The position numbers were made by a program, and so were the translations under genes. The notes beneath the pieces were generated by a model. The model was not told the DNA's origin, searched no databases, and worked only from the letters and a program-made list of their open reading frames with translations. From positions 1 through 28,910 of the forward strand of contig DASZTT010000009.1 of the NCBI GenBank assembly GCA_035547895.1: a stretch of 28,910 nucleotides of DNA, given 5' to 3'. Positions within the stretch are counted from its first letter, which is position 1. Each line of letters opens with the position of its first letter. Positions 6,850 through 13,907 of the stretch are shown one piece after another. The DNA is from 66-474 sp035547895 (GTDB lineage Bacteria; Pseudomonadota; Gammaproteobacteria; Xanthomonadales; Rhodanobacteraceae).

Positions 6850-7679
6850 CGCGACAGCGCCTTGTCGAGCCAGCGCAGCAGCGGCGGAAGGGTTTCGGTG
6901 TCGAGTTTCTCTTCGGCGGCTTCCTTCGCGATCGCCGTGTTGGAACCGTCGCGCCGCGGACGCGGCGGCAAGTAGCGATTCACCGGCCGGTAGCCGAACT
7001 CCGGCATCAGCGCGAAACCGTCGCGTTCCGCGACCACCTTCGACACCGCGGAATCGGGATCGCCGAGATCACCGAACATCCGCGCGCGGGTCGGACACGC
7101 CAGCACGCAGGCCGGCTGGCGGTCGCGCTCGTCGAGCGTTTCGTTGTAGATGCGGTCCACGCACAGCGTGCACTTCTGCATGGTGCCGCGCTTGCTGTCC
7201 TTGCGATGGACGTCCGAAGCGGAAGTTTTCGGATGCGGCAGCGCGATCTCGCGGGCGCCGTACGGACAAGCCCACGCGCACAACTGGCAGCCGATGCATT
7301 TGTCCTGATCGACCAGCACGATGCCGTCCTCGGCGCGCTTGTAGCTCGCGCCGGTCGGGCACACCGTCACGCAATCCGGCGTCTCGCAGTGCAGGCACGA
7401 GCGCGGGAAGTGCACCATCTGCGGGACTGGCTCCCCCCTCGCTTCGGAAGAGGCGGCGGCTTTTTCCCGAGGAGGAGGGGCCACTTCGTAACTATGCACC
7501 CGATTGAACCACACCCCATGCGGTTCGGCGCCGTAGGGATCATCGTCGGGCAGCGGACCGAAATCGCCGCCGTCGTTCCATTCCTTGCAAGCGACCGCGC
7601 AGGCGTGGCAGCCGACGCAGGTGTCAAGGTCGATCACCAGCCCGAGTTTTTTCTGCGCCGGCGCGGGCAGGCTGGTCAT
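6846..7679 (-). CDS. soeB: Four-cluster ferredoxin subunit, probable sulfite dehydrogenase SoeB
   Basis: A 277-residue DmsB-type electron-transfer subunit with four Cys clusters: CVGCHACAVAC at residues 21-31, SCLHCETPDCVTVCPTGA, CIGCQLCAWACPYGA and CTLCVDRI...ACVLACPTRA. It should carry four [4Fe-4S] centres between the molybdenum subunit and the membrane anchor. GVWFNRVHSYE, GASYKRAEDGIVLVDQDKCI and FGDLGDPDSAVS match SoeB proteins as I recall them. ATG 7679 is chosen because the family begins shortly before LVIDLDTCVGC; the frame is open further upstream without similarity. Odd: residues about 62-83 (7429-7491) form a REP-like insertion, and a second extra segment (PHPKTSASDVHRKD) sits before the third-to-fourth cluster boundary. 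It overlaps soeC by four bases. Confidence 0.82.
   Translation of the reverse strand: MTSLPAPAQKKLGLVIDLDTCVGCHACAVACKEWNDGGDFGPLPDDDPYGAEPHGVWFNRVHSYEVAPPPREKAAASSEARGEPVPQMVHFPRSCLHCETPDCVTVCPTGASYKRAEDGIVLVDQDKCIGCQLCAWACPYGAREIALPHPKTSASDVHRKDSKRGTMQKCTLCVDRIYNETLDERDRQPACVLACPTRARMFGDLGDPDSAVSKVVAERDGFALMPEFGYRPVNRYLPPRPRRDGSNTAIAKEAAEEKLDTETLPPLLRWLDKALSR
7429..7491. repeat. REP-like dyad inserted in frame in soeB
   Basis: CCCCTC (7435-7440) and TCGG (7444-7447) face CCGA (7467-7470) and GAGGGG (7475-7480), an imperfect inverted repeat within the reading frame. It encodes a Pro/Ala/Glu-rich loop (PPPREKAAASSEARGEP) between the first and second Cys clusters, where related proteins have a shorter link. 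Frame is kept. Confidence 0.45.
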
Positions 7680-7767
7680 GCTTGCCGCCCTGGAACGTGG
7701 GTCCGCGAATGCCCGGGGAGGCACGGAACGCAGACATGGATGTCACGGCACATGGCAATGCGGACGT

Positions 7768-9525
7768 TCAAAACGGCCAAATCCTGGGAATCAGGAGCAT
7801 CGACAGTGCGCAGAACAGCGCAATCAGCGGCACGCCGACCTTGGTGAAATCGAGGAAACGATAGCCGCCAGCGTAATACACCATGGTATTGGTCGGATAC
7901 CCGATCGGCGTCGCGAACGAGGTGGCCGCGGCGAACGCGACGGCGACCACGAACGGACGCGGATCGGCGTGCACCGCGTGTGCAACGCTGGCGGCGATCC
8001 CGACCATCAGGACCACCGACGGGTTGTGGCCCATCAGTTCGGTCAGCAGCGCGGTCAGCACGTAGACCATCGCCAGCGCGGCCAGCGGGCCGTGGTTGCC
8101 GACGATATCCAGCGCACCGTTCACCACCACGCGCGCCAGCCCGGTGGTCTCCATCGCGATGCCGAGCGGCAGGATCGCGCCGAGCAGGATGATGATCTTC
8201 CAGTCCATGCCTTCGTACACATCCTTGCGTCCGAAGCAGCGCGTCAGCGCCATCGCCGCCACGCCGCAGATCGCGGCGATCGGAATCGGCAGCCAGCGCA
8301 GCGCCGAGACCACCACCACCGCGGCCATGATGGCGATCGCGACGAACGCCTTGTAGCGGGGACGGCGCGCGTCATCGCGCTGGTTGAGGATCACGAAGCG
8401 GTCGTCGCCGCGCAGGCGTTTCACCGCGTCGGCCGGCAGCAGCATCATCAGCACGTCGCCGGTGCGGAAGGCAACGTCGCGGATCTGGTCGCGCAGCAGG
8501 TGTCCGCGGCGATGGATGCCGAGCACGGTGGCGTCGAAGGTTTCCAGCAGGTCCAGGTCGCGCAGCGTGCGGTCCTCGGCGAGGCTGGCCGGTGCGATCA
8601 TCGCCTCGACCAGCACCTTGGCCTTGTCGGTGCCGTCGTCGTGGGTGTATTCGGGGTTGATTTCCAGTTCCTGCTTCTTGCGGAAATCCTCCAGCTTGTC
8701 CCATTCGCCGCGCACCAGCAGCACGTCGCCGGACGCGAGCTGCTGCGTCCGCGGCGACCACATGTGCCGCTCGCCGCGCAGCAGTTCGAGCGGATACACG
8801 CCCTGGTCGCCCAGCCGCGCCTCGGCGATGGTCTGCCCGACCAGCGGCGAATCGGGCATCACCTTCAATTCGGTGACGTACTTGCCCACTTCCATCGGAC
8901 CGGCGGGTTCGTTGTCGAGGTGCTTGGGCAGCAGCCAGCGCCCGATCACCATCAGATAAATGATGCCCGCGGCGGCCAGCATCACGCCGAGGTGCGTGAA
9001 TTCGAAGATGCCGAAAGGCCGCAAGCCCTGCTTCTGCGCGAGCGAATCGACCAGCAGGTTCGACGACGTGCCGATCAGCGTGCACACGCCGCCCATTTGC
9101 GCCGCGAATGCCATCGGCATCAGTACCCGCGACGGCGAAGTGTTGGTGCGCTGGCAGACCTTCAGCGCGAGCGGCAGGAAGGTCGCGACCAGCGCGGTGT
9201 TCTTGATGAACGCGCCCAGCGGCGCGATCGCCAGCATCATGCCCAGCGACAGCAGCCACGGTTTGCGGATGCGCGACAACAGGTTGATGATCGGATCGAG
9301 CGCACCGGAGCGTTCGATGCCGATCGCCAGCGCGAACATCGCCGCCACCGTCACCGTCGCTTCGTTGCTGAATCCGGACAGCGCCTGCTCGGGGCCCACG
9401 ATCCCGAGTGCGACCAGCAGGCCGAGCGTGATGAGCGCCACCAGATCCACGCGCACCTTCTCGCTGGCGAACAACGCCATCGCGACGACGATGATCGCGG
9501 CGGTGGCCCAGGCCTGCCAGGTCAT
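7768..9525 (-). CDS. SLC13/DASS-type permease with two RCK_C (TrkA_C) domains
   Basis: A 585-residue inner-membrane transporter. Two hydrophobic halves (residues about 1-200 and 395-585) flank a soluble middle with two TrkA_C-like units, the first around VGQTIAEARLG...GDVLLVRG and the second around TLRDLDLLETFDATVLGIHR...GDVLMMLL. The SNxxxVDS-type signature GTSSNLLVDS and the symmetry-related SFATPIGYPTNTMVY mark the SLC13/CitT superfamily. Relatives with this layout transport sulfate or other anions, or dicarboxylates; substrate cannot be read from the sequence. ATG 9525 is preferred to TTG 9534. It lies between soeA and soeB on the same strand, with 88 bases to soeB, suggesting it moves a sulfur oxyanion for this enzyme (inference). 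Confidence 0.85.
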   Translation of the reverse strand: MTWQAWATAAIIVVAMALFASEKVRVDLVALITLGLLVALGIVGPEQALSGFSNEATVTVAAMFALAIGIERSGALDPIINLLSRIRKPWLLSLGMMLAIAPLGAFIKNTALVATFLPLALKVCQRTNTSPSRVLMPMAFAAQMGGVCTLIGTSSNLLVDSLAQKQGLRPFGIFEFTHLGVMLAAAGIIYLMVIGRWLLPKHLDNEPAGPMEVGKYVTELKVMPDSPLVGQTIAEARLGDQGVYPLELLRGERHMWSPRTQQLASGDVLLVRGEWDKLEDFRKKQELEINPEYTHDDGTDKAKVLVEAMIAPASLAEDRTLRDLDLLETFDATVLGIHRRGHLLRDQIRDVAFRTGDVLMMLLPADAVKRLRGDDRFVILNQRDDARRPRYKAFVAIAIMAAVVVVSALRWLPIPIAAICGVAAMALTRCFGRKDVYEGMDWKIIILLGAILPLGIAMETTGLARVVVNGALDIVGNHGPLAALAMVYVLTALLTELMGHNPSVVLMVGIAASVAHAVHADPRPFVVAVAFAAATSFATPIGYPTNTMVYYAGGYRFLDFTKVGVPLIALFCALSMLLIPRIWPF

Positions 9526-9570
9526 GGACGGCAACTCATGGTGTAGCCCCGGTTGGTCACCCCAACTCCC

Positions 9571-9708
9571 TCACTTCCGCTTGTGTCGGCCGCGGCGCTG
9601 GGCGCCGGGATCGATTTTGCACGCGTTCCGCAGGGCGTGCAGGGTGCACGGCGGTCCGCAGCCGGCACGGCAATCAGCTTGCCATGCATCTGCAAAAAAT
9701 TCGTTCAA
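9571..9708 (-). CDS. Possible 45-residue Cys-rich protein coupled to soeA
   Basis: A TTG at 9708 overlaps the soeA stop by four bases (TTGA), the arrangement seen in translationally coupled genes. The frame runs 45 codons to TGA. The product begins N-E-F-F-A-D-A-W and has four cysteines at 13, 17, 21 and 30 with His24, then a basic tail ending H-K-R-K. The Cys/His spacing would suit metal or Fe-S binding. It lies in the 180-base gap between soeA and the permease. I do not recognise a family. A different frame across the same gap (ATG 9689 to TGA 9522, 55 codons) overlaps the permease start but looks less protein-like. Confidence 0.4.
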   Translation of the reverse strand: MNEFFADAWQADCRAGCGPPCTLHALRNACKIDPGAQRRGRHKRK

Positions 9709-12650
9709 TCGTCCGCCGGTTCGAGCCGGTGGCCCGGCACGCGTGGTTCCGGATCGTGCTCCAGCCGTACTTTCAGGTCGAACCATGCCGCCTGTCCGGT
9801 GACCGGGTCGCCATTGGCATAGGCGCGGTCGGAAGCGCGCTCGCCGATCAGGTGGTTCAACAGGAAACCGTCCACGAACTCCGGCGCTCGTTCGGACAGT
9901 TTCCACGCGCCGCGTTTCTTGCCGATCGCGTTCCACGTCCACACCGTGCCCGGCGCGGTGGCCGCATGCGCGCAGACCTCGACCCGGATGCGCCCGCGCG
10001 GCGACGCGATCCACGCCCAGTCACCGCTTTCGAGCGCGTGCCTGGCGAGCGTGCGTGGATGCACGTACAACACGTTGCGCGCCGCGATCTGCCGCAGCCA
10101 GCGGTTCTGCGAACCCCACGCGTGGTACATGAACATCGGGCGCTGGGTGATCGCGGACAGCGGGAAATCTTCTTCCGCCTTCCGTCGGTGTGGGTGCGGG
10201 CTTCGCGCGAGGATTGGAGCGCCATCCGTCGCTGCCGCGCCATCCTCTTGCGGAGGGAGAGAGAAAGCGGAGTCCCCGTGCGACGAGTACCACAGCGGCA
10301 CCGGATCGAAATACTTCGCCACCCGTGCGCGCTGCGGTTCCGGCGGCTGCACCGCGCCGTGGCCCTGCGCCGCCAGCCGGAAACGCTGCAGCACTTCGCA
10401 ATACAACTGCATCGTCACGGGCTCGGTGGACCCGACGAAACCCATCGACTGCGCCCATTGCAGGTAATCGTGGTTGGCCATCCGGTAGTACGCGCCGGCT
10501 TCCGGAACCTTCGCTTCGAAGAAGCAGCCGTGCTCGATGTAGCGCTGCAGCTGATCCGGGTTCGGCGCGCCCTTGCCTTGTTGCGATCCATCCGCGCCGC
10601 GCCAGCCGGCCAGCATGCCGACGCCGGGCGTGCGTTCGTGGCGCACCATGTAATCGGCGTAGTTCCTGCAGGTCGCGTTGCCGTCGGCATCGACCATGTT
10701 CGGCAACTTCAAGCGTGCGCCGAGATCCAGCAGCACGTCCTGGAACGGCCGCACGTCGCGATCGGGTTGCACCACGGGCTGGCGGATCGCGTCGGCCGCC
10801 ATTTCGGCGTCGCCGATCGGACGATCGAGCAGGCTCATGCAGTCGTGGCGTTCGAGGTACGTCGTGTCCGGCAGCACCAGGTCGGCGAACGCCACGGTTT
10901 CCGAATCGTAGGCGTCGACGTAGATGATGTGCGGGATCCTGTAGTCGCCATGCCCGTCACGCGCGCACAGCAGCTTGCGCGTCGCAGCGGTGTCCATCGC
11001 CGAGTTCCAGCCCATGTTGGCCATGAACAGGAACAGCGTGTCGATCCTGGCGGGGCTGCCTTCCACCGCGTTGCGGATCACCGACTGCAGCAGGCCGTGT
11101 GCGGCCAGCGGGAATTCCCAGCTGAAGGCGTGGTCGAGCCGGCGCGGTGCGCCGTGTTCGTCCACCAGCAAGTCTTCCGGAGATTGCGGATAGCCGAGCG
11201 GATTGCCGGTGAGCGTGCCGTCCGGCCTGCGCGATTTCGCCGGCTTGTTGCCGGGCGGCGCGGGCTTCGGATAAGGCGGCTGGTAGCGAAAACTGCCGGG
11301 CGTGTCGATCGCGCCCAGCAGAATCTGCAGCACGTGGATCGTGCGGCAGGTGTGGAAGCCGTTGGCGTGCGCGGCGATCCCGCGCATCGCGTGCATCGAG
11401 ACCGGACGGCCGATCATCGTGTCGTGCGCGCGGCCGTGGGTGTCGGTCCATGCGATCGGCAGTTCGATCGCTTCCTCGAATGCGGTGTGTGCGAGTTCGC
11501 GGGCGAGACGGCGGATCGTTTGCGCTTCCACGCCGCAGCGTTCACTGACGTTTTCCGGCGCGTAGTCGTCGGCGAGGAAGCGTTCGGCGATCAACTGGAA
11601 CGCCGGCACGGCCTTGCGGCCGTCGGGCAGCGTGTATTCGCCCGCGATCAACGGCGCGATGTCGGGCTGCGTCGCGTCGACGAGTGCAAAGCCAAGTTGC
11701 TCCTGCTCGTCATTCCGGCGCAGGCCGGAATCCAGCGGCGCCTCGCTGGATACAACTGGACCCCGGCCTTCGCCGGGGCGATGCGACGGGGAGCGCACCG
11801 CGCACAACGGCTTGCCCTTCGCATCGCGCGCGATCAAGCCGTCGTCGGCCGCACCCGGATCGCGGATCACCAGGTGGTGCGCGTTGGTGTAACGCACCAG
11901 GTAATCGAAATCCACGCGGTCGTTGCGCAACAGCTCGCGGATCAACGCGCCGGCCAGCAAGCCGTCGGTCCCGGGGTTCACCGGCACCCACTCGTCGGCG
12001 ATCGACGCATAGCCGGTGCGCACCGGGTTGATCGCGACGATCTTGGCGCCACGCGCCTTCATCTTCCCGAGGCCGAGCTTGATCGGGTTGGAATCGTGAT
12101 CCTCGGCGACGCCCCACAGCATCAAATACTTGGTGCGATCCCAGTCCGGTTCGCCGAATTCCCAGAACGAACCGCCAAACGTGTACATGCCGGCTGCAGC
12201 CATGTTCACCGAACAGAACCCGCCGTGCGCGGCATAGTTGATGGTGCCGAACTGCTGCGCCCACCAGCCGGTCAGCGCCTGCGACTGGTCGCGGCCGGTG
12301 AAGAACGCCAGTTCGTCCGGATTGCGCGCGCGGATGTCGCCCAGCCATTGCGTGGCCAGCGCCAGCGCTTCGTCCCATTCGATCTCGCGGAACTCGCGCG
12401 CGCCGCGTTCTCCGATGCGCAGCAACGGCTTGCGCAAGCGCGCCGGCGAATAATGCTGCATGATCCCGGAAGAACCCTTGGCGCAGATCACGCCGCGGTT
12501 GACGGGATGCTTGGGATTGCCGTCGATGTAGCGGACGCGGCCGTTCTTCAGGTGCACTCTGATCCCGCACCTGCACGCGCACATGTAGCAGGTGGTGGTT
12601 TTGACTTCATCACCGGTCGGTTCGTTGAGTTTGAGGTTCTTGTGGGGCAT
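9705..12650 (-). CDS. soeA: Molybdopterin oxidoreductase, probable sulfite dehydrogenase catalytic subunit SoeA
   Basis: A 981-residue DMSO-reductase-superfamily enzyme expected to oxidise sulfite to sulfate. There is no Tat signal, so it should face the cytoplasm like SoeA and unlike DmsA. The N-terminal Fe-S motif is CYMCACRCG (C21, C24, C28) with C56 in VICAKG. HGGFCSVNM may supply a Cys ligand to molybdenum. Family-typical blocks are TCRTIHVLQILLGAIDTPGS, MGWNSAMDT, DTTYLERHDCMSLLDRPIGD, SAITQRPMFMYHAWGSQN, TVWTWNAIGKKRGAW and NGDPVTGQAAWFDLKV, matching SoeA as I recall it. Odd: residues about 288-315 are a translated REP pair, and about 792-826 are a second low-similarity insert. A partial copy of its 5' end lies upstream at 12783-12865. 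ATG 12650 is the only start that leads into the full domain. Confidence 0.82.
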   Translation of the reverse strand: MPHKNLKLNEPTGDEVKTTTCYMCACRCGIRVHLKNGRVRYIDGNPKHPVNRGVICAKGSSGIMQHYSPARLRKPLLRIGERGAREFREIEWDEALALATQWLGDIRARNPDELAFFTGRDQSQALTGWWAQQFGTINYAAHGGFCSVNMAAAGMYTFGGSFWEFGEPDWDRTKYLMLWGVAEDHDSNPIKLGLGKMKARGAKIVAINPVRTGYASIADEWVPVNPGTDGLLAGALIRELLRNDRVDFDYLVRYTNAHHLVIRDPGAADDGLIARDAKGKPLCAVRSPSHRPGEGRGPVVSSEAPLDSGLRRNDEQEQLGFALVDATQPDIAPLIAGEYTLPDGRKAVPAFQLIAERFLADDYAPENVSERCGVEAQTIRRLARELAHTAFEEAIELPIAWTDTHGRAHDTMIGRPVSMHAMRGIAAHANGFHTCRTIHVLQILLGAIDTPGSFRYQPPYPKPAPPGNKPAKSRRPDGTLTGNPLGYPQSPEDLLVDEHGAPRRLDHAFSWEFPLAAHGLLQSVIRNAVEGSPARIDTLFLFMANMGWNSAMDTAATRKLLCARDGHGDYRIPHIIYVDAYDSETVAFADLVLPDTTYLERHDCMSLLDRPIGDAEMAADAIRQPVVQPDRDVRPFQDVLLDLGARLKLPNMVDADGNATCRNYADYMVRHERTPGVGMLAGWRGADGSQQGKGAPNPDQLQRYIEHGCFFEAKVPEAGAYYRMANHDYLQWAQSMGFVGSTEPVTMQLYCEVLQRFRLAAQGHGAVQPPEPQRARVAKYFDPVPLWYSSHGDSAFSLPPQEDGAAATDGAPILARSPHPHRRKAEEDFPLSAITQRPMFMYHAWGSQNRWLRQIAARNVLYVHPRTLARHALESGDWAWIASPRGRIRVEVCAHAATAPGTVWTWNAIGKKRGAWKLSERAPEFVDGFLLNHLIGERASDRAYANGDPVTGQAAWFDLKVRLEHDPEPRVPGHRLEPADD
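10170..10275. other. In-frame insertion in soeA near the C-terminal domain
   Basis: Between the conserved PVPLWYSSHG and EEDFPLSAITQRPM the protein carries about 35 extra residues rich in Pro, Ala, Arg and His (for example GAAATDGAPILARSPHPHRR). Related SoeA proteins, as I recall them, join these blocks with a few residues. The DNA looks like intergenic repeat material, but I could not match it to another copy in this window. Confidence 0.4.
11708..11735 (+). repeat. REP unit inside soeA, left arm
   Basis: CGTCATTCCGGC-GCAG-GCCGGAATCCAG forms a perfect 8-bp stem (11712-11719 with 11724-11731). The same element with the core ATCCCGGC/GCCGGGAT occurs at 14831-14858 and 15955-15982. On the coding strand it encodes LDSGLRRNDE, a peptide often seen where this repeat is translated. 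Confidence 0.8.
11756..11786 (-). repeat. REP unit inside soeA, right arm (inverted)
   Basis: CCCCGGC (11761-11767) pairs with GCCGGGG (11772-11778) around CTTC, the same element in opposite orientation to the left arm 20 bases away, so the two make a head-to-head REP pair. It encodes RPGEGRGP in the SoeA frame. The stretch between the arms also has a small dyad (TCCAGCG/CGCTGGA). Confidence 0.75.
12568..12650 (-). repeat. Direct repeat, copy 1: 5' end of soeA
   Basis: These are the first 28 codons of soeA. The segment aligns without gaps to 12783-12865, 215 bases away. The first 41 bases (12568-12608) are identical to copy 2 and the other 42 match at 30 positions. The identical part covers the Fe-S motif CYMCACRC. 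Confidence 0.92.
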
Positions 12651-12707
12651 GTATGCGCGTGCGTCGGTTCCTGCTGCTATCGAACCGTCCATGGTGCGTG
12701 GCACCGG

Positions 12708-12727
12708 CCCGGCCATCCATGGCCGGG
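12708..12727. repeat. Perfect palindrome between the two soeA 5' copies
   Basis: CCCGGCCAT and ATGGCCGGG flank a CC, a 9-bp perfect inverted repeat. It is adjacent to the larger dyad at 12725-12781. Confidence 0.8.
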
Positions 12728-12781
12728 CGCTCGCCGCTGCGCGATCTGCCCCCGGCAGATCGCAAGCGCAGCGACTCGCCC
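12725..12781. repeat. Large inverted repeat between the two soeA 5' copies (MITE/REP-like)
   Basis: The core GCGATCTGCC (12741-12750) and GGCAGATCGC (12754-12763) pair perfectly across CCC. Outward, CGCTGC (12735-12740) faces GCAGCG (12768-12773) and GGGCG (12725-12729) faces CGCCC (12777-12781), with small bulges. The right edge abuts the exact direct repeat. As RNA it would be a very stable hairpin upstream of soeA and could act as a terminator or attenuator, although no T tract follows. Confidence 0.8.
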
Positions 12782-12926
12782 ACACCTGCACGCGCACATG
12801 TAGCAGGTGGTGGTTTTGACTTCGTCGCCGGTCGGGCGATTCAGTTCGAGGTGGGCGTGGGGCATGCCGACGATGGTAGCCACCCCGGCGCTTGCCGCCA
12901 ATCGCGCGGCGCGGCATGCTGGGCGA

Positions 12927-13907
12927 ATGCACCAGTACGAACGCGTCCTCAAGCTGCACGGCATCTTCAAGTCGCACCGGCGGCCGGTCGGCGTGCAGCG
13001 GCTTCGGGAGGAACTCGGTTGCTCGCGCGCGACGCTGTATCGCGACATCGCCTTCCTGCGCGATGCGCTGGGCGCACCGCTGGACAGCGACCCCGAAGGC
13101 GCGGGTTATGCCTATGACCAGGACGAAGGCGAACGTTTCGAACTGCCCGGCCTGTGGCTGACCAGCGAAGAACTGTCGGCGCTGATGGCGCTGGAAGCGC
13201 TGGTGGCGCGCTCCGACCCCGGCGTACTGGCCGATGCGCTGGCGCCATTCCGCGCGCGCGTCGAGAAGCTGCTCAACGAACACGCCGGCACCCGCAAGCA
13301 GCCGCTGGAGCGCATCCGCGTGGTGCCGTGGGGTTCGCGCAAATTCAACCAGCAGGTGTTCCGCGCGGTGGCCGGCGCGGTGCTGGCTCGCCAGCAGTTG
13401 AAGTTCCGCTACCGCGCACGCACCACCGGCGCCGACAGCGTGCGGCACGTGTCGCCGCAGCGGCTCACGCATTATCGCGACAATTGGTACCTGGATGCGT
13501 GGGACCACGACCGCGAGGCGCTGCGCAGTTTCGCCGTCGACCGCATCGGTGAACCGGAAGTGCTGGACAAGCCCGCCGTCGATCGTGACGAAAAGGAGTT
13601 GAACGAAACGCTGGCGTCGAGCTACGGCATCTTTGCGGGCGCCCCCAAGGCCTGGGCGACGATCCGTTTTTCCGCGCGCGCCGCGCGCTGGGTCGCCGAC
13701 GAACACTGGCATTCCCTGCAGGAAGGACGCTGGCTCGACGACGGCCGTTATGAACTCAAGGTGCCGTATTCGCAATCGCGCGAACTGGTGATGGACATCC
13801 TGCGCTACGGGCCGGATGCGCAAGTCGTGTCGCCGCAATCGCTGCGCGAGGAAATCCGCATCATGCACAAGCTCGCGCTGGACGAGTACGACCACGCGAA
13901 GCCGTGA
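12927..13907 (+). CDS. WYL-domain transcriptional regulator (DeoR/YafY type)
   Basis: A 326-residue regulator. Residues 1-65 form a winged helix-turn-helix (YERVLKLHGIFKSHRRPVGV, then LREELGCSRATLYRDIAFLR). The middle is helical, and residues about 145-240 hold the WYL domain, with the eponymous NWYLDAWDHDREALRSFAVDRI. A C-terminal WCX extension ends at YDHAKP. WYL domains sense small ligands or nucleic acids and control promoter binding. The start at 12927 is the first ATG before the HTH. It is divergent from soeA, only 61 bases from the duplicated soeA 5' end, making it a candidate regulator of the soe operon (inference). Its stop overlaps the phospholipase start (GTGA). Confidence 0.88.
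   Translation: MHQYERVLKLHGIFKSHRRPVGVQRLREELGCSRATLYRDIAFLRDALGAPLDSDPEGAGYAYDQDEGERFELPGLWLTSEELSALMALEALVARSDPGVLADALAPFRARVEKLLNEHAGTRKQPLERIRVVPWGSRKFNQQVFRAVAGAVLARQQLKFRYRARTTGADSVRHVSPQRLTHYRDNWYLDAWDHDREALRSFAVDRIGEPEVLDKPAVDRDEKELNETLASSYGIFAGAPKAWATIRFSARAARWVADEHWHSLQEGRWLDDGRYELKVPYSQSRELVMDILRYGPDAQVVSPQSLREEIRIMHKLALDEYDHAKP

Larger units (their letters stand above)
12677..12865 (-). pseudogene. Truncated second copy of the soeA 5' end
   Basis: ATG 12865 opens a 62-codon frame whose first 29 residues repeat the SoeA N-terminus (25 of 29 identical, including CYMCACRCG; differences at positions 4, 5, 7 and 10). The frame then enters the palindromic element and stops at 12677, before the true soeA start at 12650. 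It cannot make an enzyme. It may be the remnant of a second soeA lost by recombination, or a product of insertion of the palindromic element with local duplication. If translated it would be a leader peptide for soeA. It starts 61 bases from the divergent WYL regulator. Confidence 0.7.

Noticed and set aside
9522..9689. 55-codon frame from ATG 9689 whose TGA overlaps the permease ATG
   Set aside because: Low-complexity Pro/Ala/Ser composition, no Shine-Dalgarno and no recognisable pattern. The alternative frame with the soeA overlap (9571-9708) is the better candidate.
5911..12650. Reading the cluster as a periplasmic DMSO reductase (DmsABC)
   Set aside because: The catalytic subunit has no Tat signal. 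Several long blocks in the A and B subunits match the SoeA/SoeB pattern better. DMSO reductase remains a fallback if phylogeny disagrees.
9684..12803. Very long open frame on the plus strand opposite soeA (over 1000 codons)
   Set aside because: It is an antisense shadow of a GC-rich gene: composition is Arg/His/Gln/Ala-rich with no domain, while the opposite frame is a recognisable molybdopterin enzyme. Equivalent shadows opposite prc (18215-21277), dacC (21853-23820) and the permease (7585-9546) were dropped for the same reason.
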